A DNA stretch of 64,000 nt from assembly GCA_964520655.1 (NCBI GenBank), contig CAZFNI010000002.1, positions 124,001 to 188,000 on the forward strand, in the 5' to 3' direction. The stretch is from JACQQW01 sp964520655 (GTDB lineage Bacteria > Omnitrophota > Gorgyraeia > Zapsychrales > Fredricksoniimonadaceae). A program made the translations under genes and the position numbers. Under the pieces are notes generated by a model that was given only the letters and a program-made list of their open reading frames with translations, ran no database searches and was not told the DNA's origin. Position 1 is the stretch's first letter; each line of letters opens with the position of its first letter. This document shows positions 1 through 6,977 of this stretch, one piece after another.

Positions 1-157
1 CCGCTGGAAGGGCAATGACACCGCCATCCCGGATGCCGATCTTTCGCAACCGATATCCCCAAGCGGCGACCGTGTGAGGACCCGATTCGGATGCCGTCGT
101 GATGGCGATCCATTCGGTCTTGTCGAGGACTTCTCTGCATTTTTCGTCAAATGTCAT
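1..157 (-). CDS. Pyridoxamine 5'-phosphate oxidase-like flavoprotein (partial)
   Basis: Only the first 52 codons lie in the window and the rest runs off the left edge. The N-terminus has a TEWIAITTASESGPHTVAAW stretch, typical of the first strand pair of the FMN-binding split-barrel (PNPOx-like) fold, where the protein wraps the flavin phosphate. The start ATG overlaps the TGA of the upstream gene (ATGA), so it is the last visible member of the minus-strand run that begins at 1851. A flavoreductase role in nitrosative or oxidative stress would fit the hemerythrin and NsrR neighbours, but that is inference. Substrate cannot be told from the fragment. Confidence 0.6.
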   Translation of the reverse strand, partial: MTFDEKCREVLDKTEWIAITTASESGPHTVAAWGYRLRKIGIRDGGVIALPA

Positions 158-459
158 AATTCTGCGTCTCCGTTTTTTACATCATGTGGCAATTCTTTTA
201 CAAATCCCTTCTTCTGTAGAATGGCATAAATTTCCTTACAACTTCGCGCCAATGTGTGGACATCTCCCAAATTTGGGATGTCCCCGCGTTTCAACCGGGA
301 CTCCCAATCGGACAAATCGATATCCAGAAATTCGAGCAATTTATAAGGGCATTCATCGCATCGGCCTTCACAGTTCCCATCAAAAGAGAGATTGAACGGT
401 ATCTTTTCCCGCGCCTCTCTGATCAAATTCTCCATCGCTGTTTTTACGTCCGGTTTCAT
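154..459 (-). CDS. Small conserved Cys-motif protein
   Basis: A 101-residue acidic, helix-rich protein with a CEGRCDECPYKLLEF motif near residue 30 (Cys-x3-Cys-x2-Cys), which could hold a metal or Fe-S cluster. The rest is rich in Trp, Leu and charged residues. I do not recognise a named family. An internal Met at residue 9 (MENLIREAREK) is a possible shorter start; it would reduce the 80-bp overlap with the upstream ORF. It sits in the same run as the hemerythrin gene and overlaps the flavoprotein downstream by 4 bp, which argues for translational coupling. Confidence 0.6.
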   Translation of the reverse strand: MKPDVKTAMENLIREAREKIPFNLSFDGNCEGRCDECPYKLLEFLDIDLSDWESRLKRGDIPNLGDVHTLARSCKEIYAILQKKGFVKELPHDVKNGDAEL

Positions 460-631
460 GATCTCGTTTTTTGTGGTTCTTTTTACTCTCTAATCTCAAC
501 AACAGCGGGTCTTTTTCTTGTCTCAACGGAAACTCAAATCCCTTTAAAACGCACCCCACCCCACCGGGAAAGCACACCGCTTTTCTCCGTCGGCAGAAAT
601 CGTCTTCTCTTCGATGTTTACAGTCCCACAT
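380..631 (-). CDS. Small Cys-rich protein
   Basis: An 83-residue ORF whose first 45 residues look real: CKHRREDDFCRRRKAVCFPG followed by GCVLKGF gives four ordered cysteines (C4, C13, C20, C27), the pattern of a small zinc-binding or Fe-S protein. The C-terminal 27 residues overlap the next gene in another frame and look like noise, so the true end may be altered by a frameshift. The start ATG has only a weak GGAA upstream. It lies 29 bp after the hemerythrin stop. No function is assigned. Confidence 0.45.
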   Translation of the reverse strand: MWDCKHRREDDFCRRRKAVCFPGGVGCVLKGFEFPLRQEKDPLLLRLESKKNHKKRDHETGRKNSDGEFDQRGAGKDTVQSLF

Positions 632-660
632 TTCTTATTCCAAAATGCCGTGCCTTTCTT

Positions 661-1143
661 TTAATCTAAATGCACGTGGCAGCAAGTCTTATACTTATGC
701 TCCGGCAAAGCTTCCATATTGCCGAAGACATTCTGACGCTCTTCATCGGATATAGACCGGTCAATGGCCGGATAAAGGATATTTTCTTCTTTATGATTAT
801 GCTGTTTAAGAACATCCCACAACAATTGTTCCTCTTGATCGCTTTCCGGATCTTGGCACTGTACTTTTTTATGAACCTCCTCCAAGTGCGCCTTGATCTG
901 GCGATGTTCTTGTCTCATCACCTCGGTCGGCCCGCCATTCTTCATGCCGGTTTTCTCTTCAAACAACGGGAATAGGATCTCTTCTTCCCAGACAATATGG
1001 CGCTGCAAACCAAATTTAAACTTCTTGAAATACTCTTTCGCTTGCGGATAGTCCTGCCTCTTGAGCTCCTGGAATTTCTTAAAATATCCGTCCAGTTGAT
1101 CATGATCATCCGCATAGAAAGCGGCTATCTTTTTTTCATCCAT
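661..1143 (-). CDS. Hemerythrin (HHE) domain protein
   Basis: A 160-residue four-helix di-iron protein. The expected ligands are in order: H14 (DDHDQL), H49 and E53 (RHIVWEEEILFP), H80 (RQEHRQIKAHL), and H115-E120 (HNHKEENILYP). Such proteins bind O2 or NO, or serve in repair of Fe-S centres (the YtfE/RIC group is related). It follows the racemase-like gene by 15 bp in the same orientation, and that run starts opposite an NsrR-type regulator. An NO-responsive role is therefore likely, though inferred. The C-terminus has TCCHVHLD, two adjacent cysteines and two His after the core fold. Confidence 0.85.
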   Translation of the reverse strand: MDEKKIAAFYADDHDQLDGYFKKFQELKRQDYPQAKEYFKKFKFGLQRHIVWEEEILFPLFEEKTGMKNGGPTEVMRQEHRQIKAHLEEVHKKVQCQDPESDQEEQLLWDVLKQHNHKEENILYPAIDRSISDEERQNVFGNMEALPEHKYKTCCHVHLD

Positions 1144-1158
1144 GTCATCCTCCTGTTT

Positions 1159-1851
1159 TTAATCTTGTTGAAACGCGTAGTTAAAAATCGCCAAGGCATG
1201 AATGCTGGCAGTATCAAACAACGGGATACCCATGTCTTCCTTAATTAATAGAGGCAATTCTGTGCACCCAAGAATAATTCCCTGTGTCCCTTCGTTAGTT
1301 AATTTTAAGATAATCTCCCTGTGCTTTAACTCGTCTTCCTCGTCAATTCTTCCATGGCTTAACTTTTCCCAAATGGTTTTGTCAATATAACTCCGGTCTG
1401 CCTTGCCGGGAACAACAGTTTCAATCCCATAACCCTTAAATGTTTTCTGAAAGAATCCATACTCCATCGTAGCTTTGGTGCCCAGAAGGCCGACCTTCTT
1501 TAGGCGCGCCCTTTTGATGGCGTCCGCCGTTGCCTCCATGATGCTGAGCACTTTTATCGGAGAATGCCGCTGAATCGAGTCGTACGCATTATGCGGGGTA
1601 TTGGCGGCGATGGCCGCAAACTCGGCCCCGGCATCTTCAAGATCGCGGACGGCATTGACGATCATCGCTGACACTTTTTCCCATTGGTTCTTTTTAAAGA
1701 GACCGATGAGCTCTTCCAAATTCAAACTGCGGATCGTCATCTGCGGAAAATTCAATCCGCCGAATTTTTTATTAAACTCCCGGCAAATAATCTGGTAATA
1801 TTCAACGGTGGATTCGGGGCTCAACCCGCCGACAATTCCTATGTGTTTCAT
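1159..1851 (-). CDS. Aspartate/glutamate racemase-family protein with an altered active site
   Basis: The product has the racemase fold: an N-terminal KHIGIVGGLSPESTVEYY loop and a second catalytic motif LGCTELPLLI carrying Cys196 (numbering from the chosen start). The first catalytic motif reads AANTPHNAY, so the residue that is usually Cys (or Thr in the YgeA group) is Ala83. A two-base racemisation mechanism would lack one acid/base, so it may be a one-sided enzyme, a lyase-like relative, or use another residue. The start is placed at 1851, five codons inside the longest ORF, because AAGGA stands 6 bp upstream. It is the first gene of the leftward run divergent from nsrR. Confidence 0.8.
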   Translation of the reverse strand: MKHIGIVGGLSPESTVEYYQIICREFNKKFGGLNFPQMTIRSLNLEELIGLFKKNQWEKVSAMIVNAVRDLEDAGAEFAAIAANTPHNAYDSIQRHSPIKVLSIMEATADAIKRARLKKVGLLGTKATMEYGFFQKTFKGYGIETVVPGKADRSYIDKTIWEKLSHGRIDEEDELKHREIILKLTNEGTQGIILGCTELPLLIKEDMGIPLFDTASIHALAIFNYAFQQD

Positions 1852-1860
1852 AGGTTTTCC

Positions 1861-1908
1861 TTGCATAATTCATAACATGTATTTATAATATATGTTATAT
1901 GGTAACAT
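1861..1908 (+). promoter_or_regulatory. nsrR promoter with NsrR-like palindromic operator
   Basis: A sigma70-type promoter reads toward nsrR: TTGCAT (1861-1866), 17-bp spacer, TATAAT (1884-1889). A dyad at 1872-1898 is centred on the -10 box (11 of 13 pairs match). Its core at 1874-1896 has the 11-1-11 layout of NsrR sites, left half AACATGTATTT. A second exact dyad, ATGTTA-5-TAACAT, lies at 1892-1908. A repressor bound here would block nsrR and could also affect the leftward genes, whose start is only 21 bp to the left of the dyad. Confidence 0.7.
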
Positions 1909-1937
1909 TACCCATTATTTAACACAAGGAGAAATTC

Positions 1938-2381
1938 ATGAAATTAACAAATTTTTGCGATTATTCGCTTCGAGTATTGATTTTTCTCGGGATCAAAGGC
2001 GAACTATCTTCCATCGGCGAGATCAGTGGGGTCTATGACATTTCTAAAAATCATGTCGTCAAAGTCGTCCACAATCTGGTAAAGCTGGGTTACATCCATT
2101 CCGTTCAAGGAAAAAAAGGCGGGATAAAGCTGGCCTTGCCGCCTGAAGAAATCAATCTGGGGAGGGTCGTAGAGCAGGTGGAGCCTGATTTTAACCTTGT
2201 AGAGTGTTTCGGTGACAGGGAAGATAACTGCTGTATCTCGCCTGCCTGCCGTTTAAAAAGTTTCTTCCGGCTGGCGCAAAGGGCATTTCTTGATACGCTT
2301 AAAAGCTATAATCTCTCCGACATTATTAAAAATAAATCTTCACTGCTCTCACTGGTGGGCGCCTCCGCTCTCGAGAAATGA
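1938..2381 (+). CDS. nsrR: Rrf2-family NO-responsive repressor NsrR
   Basis: 147 residues, the normal NsrR length. The winged-helix N-terminus (KLTNFCDYSLRVLIFLG, then SKNHVVKVVHNLVKLGYI and GKKGGIKLALP) closely follows Escherichia coli NsrR. The cluster region gives C90, C98/C99 and C104 (CCISPACRLK), and D8 is also present, which is the non-Cys ligand described in Streptomyces NsrR. The family holds an Fe-S cluster that is nitrosylated by NO, releasing DNA. The start has AAGGAG 8 bp upstream. It is probably autoregulated through the overlapping dyad at 1872-1898, and it likely controls the divergent hemerythrin operon. Confidence 0.85.
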   Translation: MKLTNFCDYSLRVLIFLGIKGELSSIGEISGVYDISKNHVVKVVHNLVKLGYIHSVQGKKGGIKLALPPEEINLGRVVEQVEPDFNLVECFGDREDNCCISPACRLKSFFRLAQRAFLDTLKSYNLSDIIKNKSSLLSLVGASALEK

Positions 2382-2422
2382 CTTTGCAATTTATCAATAT
2401 GACCCGGAAAAATAAAGCTCCC

Positions 2423-2693
2423 TCACGTAGAAGTCCTAACAACTTTAGACGGCGCATTTCCATAGAATTTAATCAACATCCCCAAAGCGGTTAATGTCGC
2501 CGCATACACCAAAAGCACTATGCCACAAACCATAAAAAACCAACCTAAAATAACAATAATAAAAGTACCGGGGAAAAAATTTAATTGCGGCCATGCCGAA
2601 AATCAGCAATGCTAATGCTGTCCGAACATACGCAAGCAATGTTCGTTCATTCGCTAAAATTGTACGTAATTTGTCCAACTCTCTCATACGCAT
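2423..2693 (-). pseudogene. DUF202 membrane protein, frameshifted
   Basis: The N-terminus (LANERTLLAYVRTALALLIF) is the DUF202/YidH signature, followed by AAIKFFP. In the straight reading frame the protein then becomes implausible and stops at 2469. If one base is skipped at the T6C4 run (2570-2579) the frame continues as a clean hydrophobic helix (GTFIIVILGWFFMVCGIVLL) to a stop at 2423, giving an ordinary two- or three-helix DUF202 protein of about 90 residues. A single-base indel is the simplest reading; a sequencing error in the homopolymer or a programmed shift are alternatives. It lies 3 bp after the DsrE-like gene. Confidence 0.65.
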
Positions 2694-2696
2694 TCC

Positions 2697-3017
2697 TTAA
2701 AAAGTCACTGTCCGATCGCTTTCTTTAACGATTTCATACATATCCTTCATTGTCGAAATCGGGCACATTTCCGATCCTTCCTGCTCTCTGGACTTAATAC
2801 ATGTCCCGCAAGCGTATACCTTCCCGCCTGCCTTGAAGAATTTCTCGGCCTGATCAGTGGTATTGAATTTTTCTGTGCCGACCTTTTGATATTCAACCCC
2901 CTTGCCCATAAGGAAAACTTTGGCCTCATCTTTTTGTCCAAGACAAAAATTGGCGTACCGAAGCGCATTCCAGCAGGTTTCGGCATCGTTACTTGAAATA
3001 ATCACACCTATTTTCAT
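2697..3017 (-). CDS. DsrE/DsrF-like sulfur-transfer family protein
   Basis: A 106-residue alpha/beta protein beginning MKIGVIISSNDAETCWNALR, the N-terminal strand-helix of the DsrE/TusD fold. Cysteines at 15, 25, 70, 73 and 85 include an ACGTCIKSR motif, which sits where persulfide-carrying cysteines occur in this family. The general role is sulfur relay or peroxiredoxin-like redox. It lies between a methyltransferase gene (4-bp gap) and the DUF202 gene (3-bp gap), so the three form one operon. The exact partner is unknown. Confidence 0.8.
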   Translation of the reverse strand: MKIGVIISSNDAETCWNALRYANFCLGQKDEAKVFLMGKGVEYQKVGTEKFNTTDQAEKFFKAGGKVYACGTCIKSREQEGSEMCPISTMKDMYEIVKESDRTVTF

Positions 3018-3021
3018 TTTT

Positions 3022-3588
3022 CTATTCCTTCCTCATCACGATTCCATAGTGATATGGTTTTAAATCATACTGTTGTGGATGACTAAATCCCGCCTCCTTT
3101 GCCCATTGGATGCACTGTTCCGGTTTCGGGCGAATATCCATTGAAGGACCGCGGGGCGTTGTCGGATCGTAATTCCAATGAATGATCCCGAGCCTGCCCT
3201 CTTTTCTTAAAATCCGTTTAGCCTCTTTCAACAAAACAGCCGGATTTTCAAGATGAAGGATATTAAAAAGCATAACGTAATCAATGCTCTCTTTGGATAA
3301 CCCTGTCCCTTGAATTATAAAATCCCGTAAAATAGTTTTTACATTATCAATGCTGTTCTTCTTCGCTCTTTCATTCGTTATCCGAATCATCTCTGATTCA
3401 ATATCCAATCCATACACAGTCCCTTTGATAATTTTAGCGGTTGGGATTGTGAAGGTGCCGTAACCGCATCCGAACTCTACAACGTCAGCGATCTGGCTAT
3501 TTATACCGAGCGTTTCGATAATCTTGGGCGGGTCAAAAAATCTTTCCCACATTTCGTGTTCTGGCATTCCGCTTTCTCTAATTTTCAT
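3022..3588 (-). CDS. Class I SAM-dependent methyltransferase
   Basis: A 188-residue Rossmann-fold methyltransferase. Motif I is VVEFGCGYGTFTIPTAK (SAM-binding Gly-rich loop), motif II gives YGLDIESEMI, and motif IV is YVMLFNILHLENP. The start is taken at ATG 3588, which has AAGG 7 bp upstream, rather than a TTG two codons earlier. The substrate cannot be inferred; the IHWNYDP strand near the C-terminus is common in UbiE/arsenite-type small methyltransferases. It is the first gene of the methyltransferase-DsrE-DUF202 operon. Confidence 0.8.
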   Translation of the reverse strand: MKIRESGMPEHEMWERFFDPPKIIETLGINSQIADVVEFGCGYGTFTIPTAKIIKGTVYGLDIESEMIRITNERAKKNSIDNVKTILRDFIIQGTGLSKESIDYVMLFNILHLENPAVLLKEAKRILRKEGRLGIIHWNYDPTTPRGPSMDIRPKPEQCIQWAKEAGFSHPQQYDLKPYHYGIVMRKE

Positions 3589-3627
3589 ACACAAACCTTC
3601 TATCCTTTTCTGGCTGACTTGGAAACT

Positions 3628-4392
3628 TTACTGTCTTTCATCAAGAATCCTTATCAGCGGCTCTTCCCAGCCAAAACAGGTCCCCTTGCCAACAAGTAGT
3701 TCAAATGTATCAATACAAGCAGAATCGATACGCGTATACTCTATAAGCATACTTACAACATCATTCATGAATCCGCCGACAGTGCCATTGGAATCATCCA
3801 CGCCGCCGACTTGCAACTTTCTATCCAGCCGCAAAAGTAGTTTAACCAAAAGTTCTGCGCTCTGCGCATTGACCGGCAGATCGGAGACAACAGCGGACAA
3901 CCGGGCGCATCCTTCGCGCAATGAATCCTGATTCGCAAACCAAGTGCGTGACGGCCCGGAATAGGGCTTAATATATTTCATCGATTCCGTTATAGATTTT
4001 TTGATTGCGGCCAGCTCATCTTCCTTCAATTCTCCCTTTCGGCCGCTGGATTTAACTTCTTGCTGAACTTTATCCTCTTTACTCAATGTTTTTCCATCTA
4101 ACACCACATACAATGCCAGAGCCACTGCATGTTTACATAGCGTTCCCTGCTCACCCAAGTAGCACGTGCAATGCGCATCCTTAAAACGGCGGCCTGATAC
4201 AGAAACCCGATATGGCTTAGTTCCAAGCACAACAGCCGTAAAATCACCAAAGGCCTCTTTAACCTCCGTCACCTTACCGCGTTCATATAAATCAACCGCG
4301 CGTTGATACGTCGTCTCATCGGTGGCAAATTTGATTTTGTTAAGGTCGTAGGTTGGTGACATATTAATATCAGTCATTTTGTACAATCTCAT
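3628..4392 (-). CDS. SWIM zinc-finger protein
   Basis: A 254-residue protein with a SWIM zinc finger: C75-x-C77, then C86-x-H88 (HCTCYLGEQGTLCKH). SWIM fingers bind DNA or mediate protein contacts and are often found with SNF2 helicases, transposases and defence genes. The remainder is helical with no motif I recognise. A shorter start at Met6 (4377) is possible. It overlaps the upstream DUF2779 gene by 23 bp, so it is the last gene of the OLD-helicase-DUF2779-SWIM operon and could be a DNA-recognition accessory of that system (inference). Confidence 0.75.
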   Translation of the reverse strand: MRLYKMTDINMSPTYDLNKIKFATDETTYQRAVDLYERGKVTEVKEAFGDFTAVVLGTKPYRVSVSGRRFKDAHCTCYLGEQGTLCKHAVALALYVVLDGKTLSKEDKVQQEVKSSGRKGELKEDELAAIKKSITESMKYIKPYSGPSRTWFANQDSLREGCARLSAVVSDLPVNAQSAELLVKLLLRLDRKLQVGGVDDSNGTVGGFMNDVVSMLIEYTRIDSACIDTFELLVGKGTCFGWEEPLIRILDERQ

Positions 4393-5845
4393 TTAATTTC
4401 TTAACAACATCCGCCATCGCTTGTGTATCTAATCGACAATAATCCTCAAGATCTTTTCTAACTGCATCTTTGTTCTTTGCATCCTGCCCTTTGATAAATG
4501 TATTAACAAAGGTTCGGCTGGCTTCATCTCCTTCTTCGATATTCATGCCCTTGTAAGTCTGGCCGGTCAAAACCGGCAGGACACTCTTTAACGATGCGCT
4601 GCCGTTTTGATCAGGATGATGGTAATGAAAAGCCTTAAAAGGCTCTAAGAGATCAACCATTCGCTCAATGACGTTATTGATCCATCCTTGATCCTTAGGA
4701 AGCGCGCTTGCAAGATCCTTAAGAACGCCCTCTTCAAATGTTTGATTATAAACGATAACACTGCCAACCGTCCCAATTTCCGCTTTTAAAGACGATAAAA
4801 ACGCTGACCGAGGATCTCTTGATCCATCAGCTAAAAATGAAAAATGTTCCATTGGCCCGTCTTTTTCTTTCATAACATGCAAAGAATATTGAAAAGCAAT
4901 TCGTTGATACGGCCTCGTTCCATCATAAAGTGGTATGGCCGGATTAAAGGTTTCAAAATCAAGATAATATAAAGGATATTTTAAAGTCCGAAGAAACGAT
5001 TTTATTTCCTCATGATCAGCATGGACGCTGTTCTGCTTGATCGTGTGTCTTTGAATTTGCTGTTTATCCGTCAGTTTATAATCCGCTGGTATTTCTTCTA
5101 TGGTTTTAATTCCTTGCTGTAATAATTCAAACTTTTTCTCCTTCCCTAGCCAATACAGATTAAAAATATTTCTCTGGGGCAAAAAAGACCAGCATTGATC
5201 TTTTAACGGACACTCATATGGCTCTAAACACTGCATCCCGATTGACACATCCGGGCAGTTCTTTTGCGCAATGGTGCGAAACATCTCCTCAATTCTTGCG
5301 GGAATCTGATTAGAAATAGCATTAACTTGATCTGAAATATCCTCGATAAGAAATAATTCGTTTAAATCCAACTCCCCATCCCTCACATATTCATTATTAA
5401 GATGTATCAAATGACATTTTCGAATTTTTTGTCCGGCTTTCTCACAACAATATTTTTGGAACGCCACATCCAGAATATGCTCATCTTTAACACTCGTTGT
5501 GCTTTTAACTTCAACGATGTCCCAGAAATAATGATTGACCGGGTTTAAGATGTCAATTCGTGAATACAGCTCATTAGCTAGAATACTGGCTTCAAATAAT
5601 GGCTTTCTCTGCAAAAGCAAATTCTCTGTCTCAGAAATACTTTCCTTAAAATTGTTGTATGGAATATTTATCCCTTGCGAGAACATTTTTTTTGCCAATT
5701 CGCCAACCTCGTGGCCTTGGTCAAAAACAAATTTCGTTTCGGGATCAGTCGGTGGGATTTTTGATTTATCGTTGAATGATATCCAGAGGTATTTATGACA
5801 TTGTAGTCCGGTGAGATATTTGGATTTGGTGAGTAAAGTGCCCAT
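4370..5845 (-). CDS. DUF2779 dual-nuclease-like protein
   Basis: 491 residues in two parts. The N-terminal part resembles Cas4/PD-(D/E)XK nucleases: D98, E112 and K114 in a RIDIL...DIVEVKS arrangement, followed by cysteines 197, 206, 212 and 218 (CLEPYECPLKDQC) that could hold an Fe-S cluster. The C-terminal part is a DEDDy-type exonuclease-like domain with YYLDFETFNP (Exo I), VIVYNQTFEEGVL (Exo II-like) and DYCRLDTQAMADV (Exo III, Tyr-x3-Asp). The chosen start is ATG 5845; a TTG three codons upstream is also possible. It begins 16 bp after the helicase stop, in the same operon. Function in this setting is inferred to be DNA processing. Confidence 0.8.
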   Translation of the reverse strand: MGTLLTKSKYLTGLQCHKYLWISFNDKSKIPPTDPETKFVFDQGHEVGELAKKMFSQGINIPYNNFKESISETENLLLQRKPLFEASILANELYSRIDILNPVNHYFWDIVEVKSTTSVKDEHILDVAFQKYCCEKAGQKIRKCHLIHLNNEYVRDGELDLNELFLIEDISDQVNAISNQIPARIEEMFRTIAQKNCPDVSIGMQCLEPYECPLKDQCWSFLPQRNIFNLYWLGKEKKFELLQQGIKTIEEIPADYKLTDKQQIQRHTIKQNSVHADHEEIKSFLRTLKYPLYYLDFETFNPAIPLYDGTRPYQRIAFQYSLHVMKEKDGPMEHFSFLADGSRDPRSAFLSSLKAEIGTVGSVIVYNQTFEEGVLKDLASALPKDQGWINNVIERMVDLLEPFKAFHYHHPDQNGSASLKSVLPVLTGQTYKGMNIEEGDEASRTFVNTFIKGQDAKNKDAVRKDLEDYCRLDTQAMADVVKKLNEIVQND

Positions 5846-5861
5846 GTTAAACAATTCATTA

Positions 5862-6977
5862 TCAATTTTGGACTATAAGTCTATTATCCACATATTCTAT
5901 AATTCCATCGATATTTTCATCATCCGCGTAATTATAAACAATCCCCACACTGTATTTCGCTCTTGTGACTGCAACATAAAACTTGCTCCGACTCGTTGGC
6001 GCTAATTCTGACCCATTATTCTTAATCCAATTCATAATAGGCTTTGTTGGATAAATCAAAACACGCTCAAAAGTGGATCCCTTGGAATTTCCATAATTAA
6101 TAATGGCACATTGTTTTTTAGTACGTGTTTCTTTGATGCTGTCGCGCAACTGAACACAGCAAGAATACTCGGCGAAATAACTATCAATATCGTCCTCACG
6201 GACAAAAAAGACCCCATCGTGATTTGTAGAAATGTTCTGACCAGAATTTGTTGGCGCATGATCAGGAAATATTTTGTTAGCAAAATCACATATTTTCTGA
6301 TTGCTCCTGTAATTTATTGTCAAAGAGTCACGGTCGATCTCGAGATTCTTTTGAATCTTGCTATCATCAAAGAAATAAACAATTTGAGACTTCTTAAATT
6401 GCTTATTTTTTGAAGAATTGTTTGTTGAGTAAGTTCCCTGCCTCGGGTCTCCAACCAACACAATTCTGGATGAAGAAGCAAAAAGTAATTTCAAAAGCTC
6501 CAAATCATACCCGGCTAAATCTTGGACTTCGTCTATAAAAATATATGGATAGATTCTCGTCAATCTATTAATGACGTCGCCATTATTTTGTTTATCGCAT
6601 TTTAAAACGAACTTTGAAAGCTTGTCTGAATATATTCTATAATTATGATCAAAATAATATTTTTCTACTTCTGATTCCCTTGTAAATTTCTTTGACTGTC
6701 CACTTACGAGCGATAACCCATTTACTCGTCCTTCGAATATGCCACCTTGATATGGCCTAACGCCATGTTCTAATAGGAAAGAAAACCACGTCTGGATAGT
6801 GACATTCGCGGGTACACTACCGCTTTCAAAAATAAACTTCCCTCTGATCTCTTCCTCGTTCGCTTCGGTAAAAGTAGTAACAAGAACATTCTTATCCTTA
6901 ACCTTCAAGGCCTCTTTTACCAAATAAGTTGTTTTGCCCGAACCTGCGGCGGCAATCACCAATTTATTCTTGCACAT
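5862..6977 (-). CDS. Short UvrD/Rep-like SF1 helicase (GajB-like)
   Basis: 371 residues with a full set of SF1A motifs: Walker A AAAGSGKTT (9-17), motif Ia TFTEANEEEIRG, Walker B FIDEVQD (147-153), motif III VGDPRQGTY, motif IV INYRSNQKICDFAN, motif V GSTFERVLI and motif VI VAVTRAKYS. It is shorter than usual GajB proteins (near 490 residues), apparently through reduced 1B/2B inserts. Its start overlaps the OLD-type gene by 14 bp. Class 2 OLD nucleases are known to pair with UvrD-like helicases, and that pair is the Gabija defence system; this locus fits the pattern. Confidence 0.85.
   Translation of the reverse strand: MCKNKLVIAAAGSGKTTYLVKEALKVKDKNVLVTTFTEANEEEIRGKFIFESGSVPANVTIQTWFSFLLEHGVRPYQGGIFEGRVNGLSLVSGQSKKFTRESEVEKYYFDHNYRIYSDKLSKFVLKCDKQNNGDVINRLTRIYPYIFIDEVQDLAGYDLELLKLLFASSSRIVLVGDPRQGTYSTNNSSKNKQFKKSQIVYFFDDSKIQKNLEIDRDSLTINYRSNQKICDFANKIFPDHAPTNSGQNISTNHDGVFFVREDDIDSYFAEYSCCVQLRDSIKETRTKKQCAIINYGNSKGSTFERVLIYPTKPIMNWIKNNGSELAPTSRSKFYVAVTRAKYSVGIVYNYADDENIDGIIEYVDNRLIVQN

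Noticed and set aside
256..669. 137-codon ORF on the plus strand
   Set aside because: It is antisense to the small Cys-protein genes, has no protein-like composition and no ribosome-binding site.
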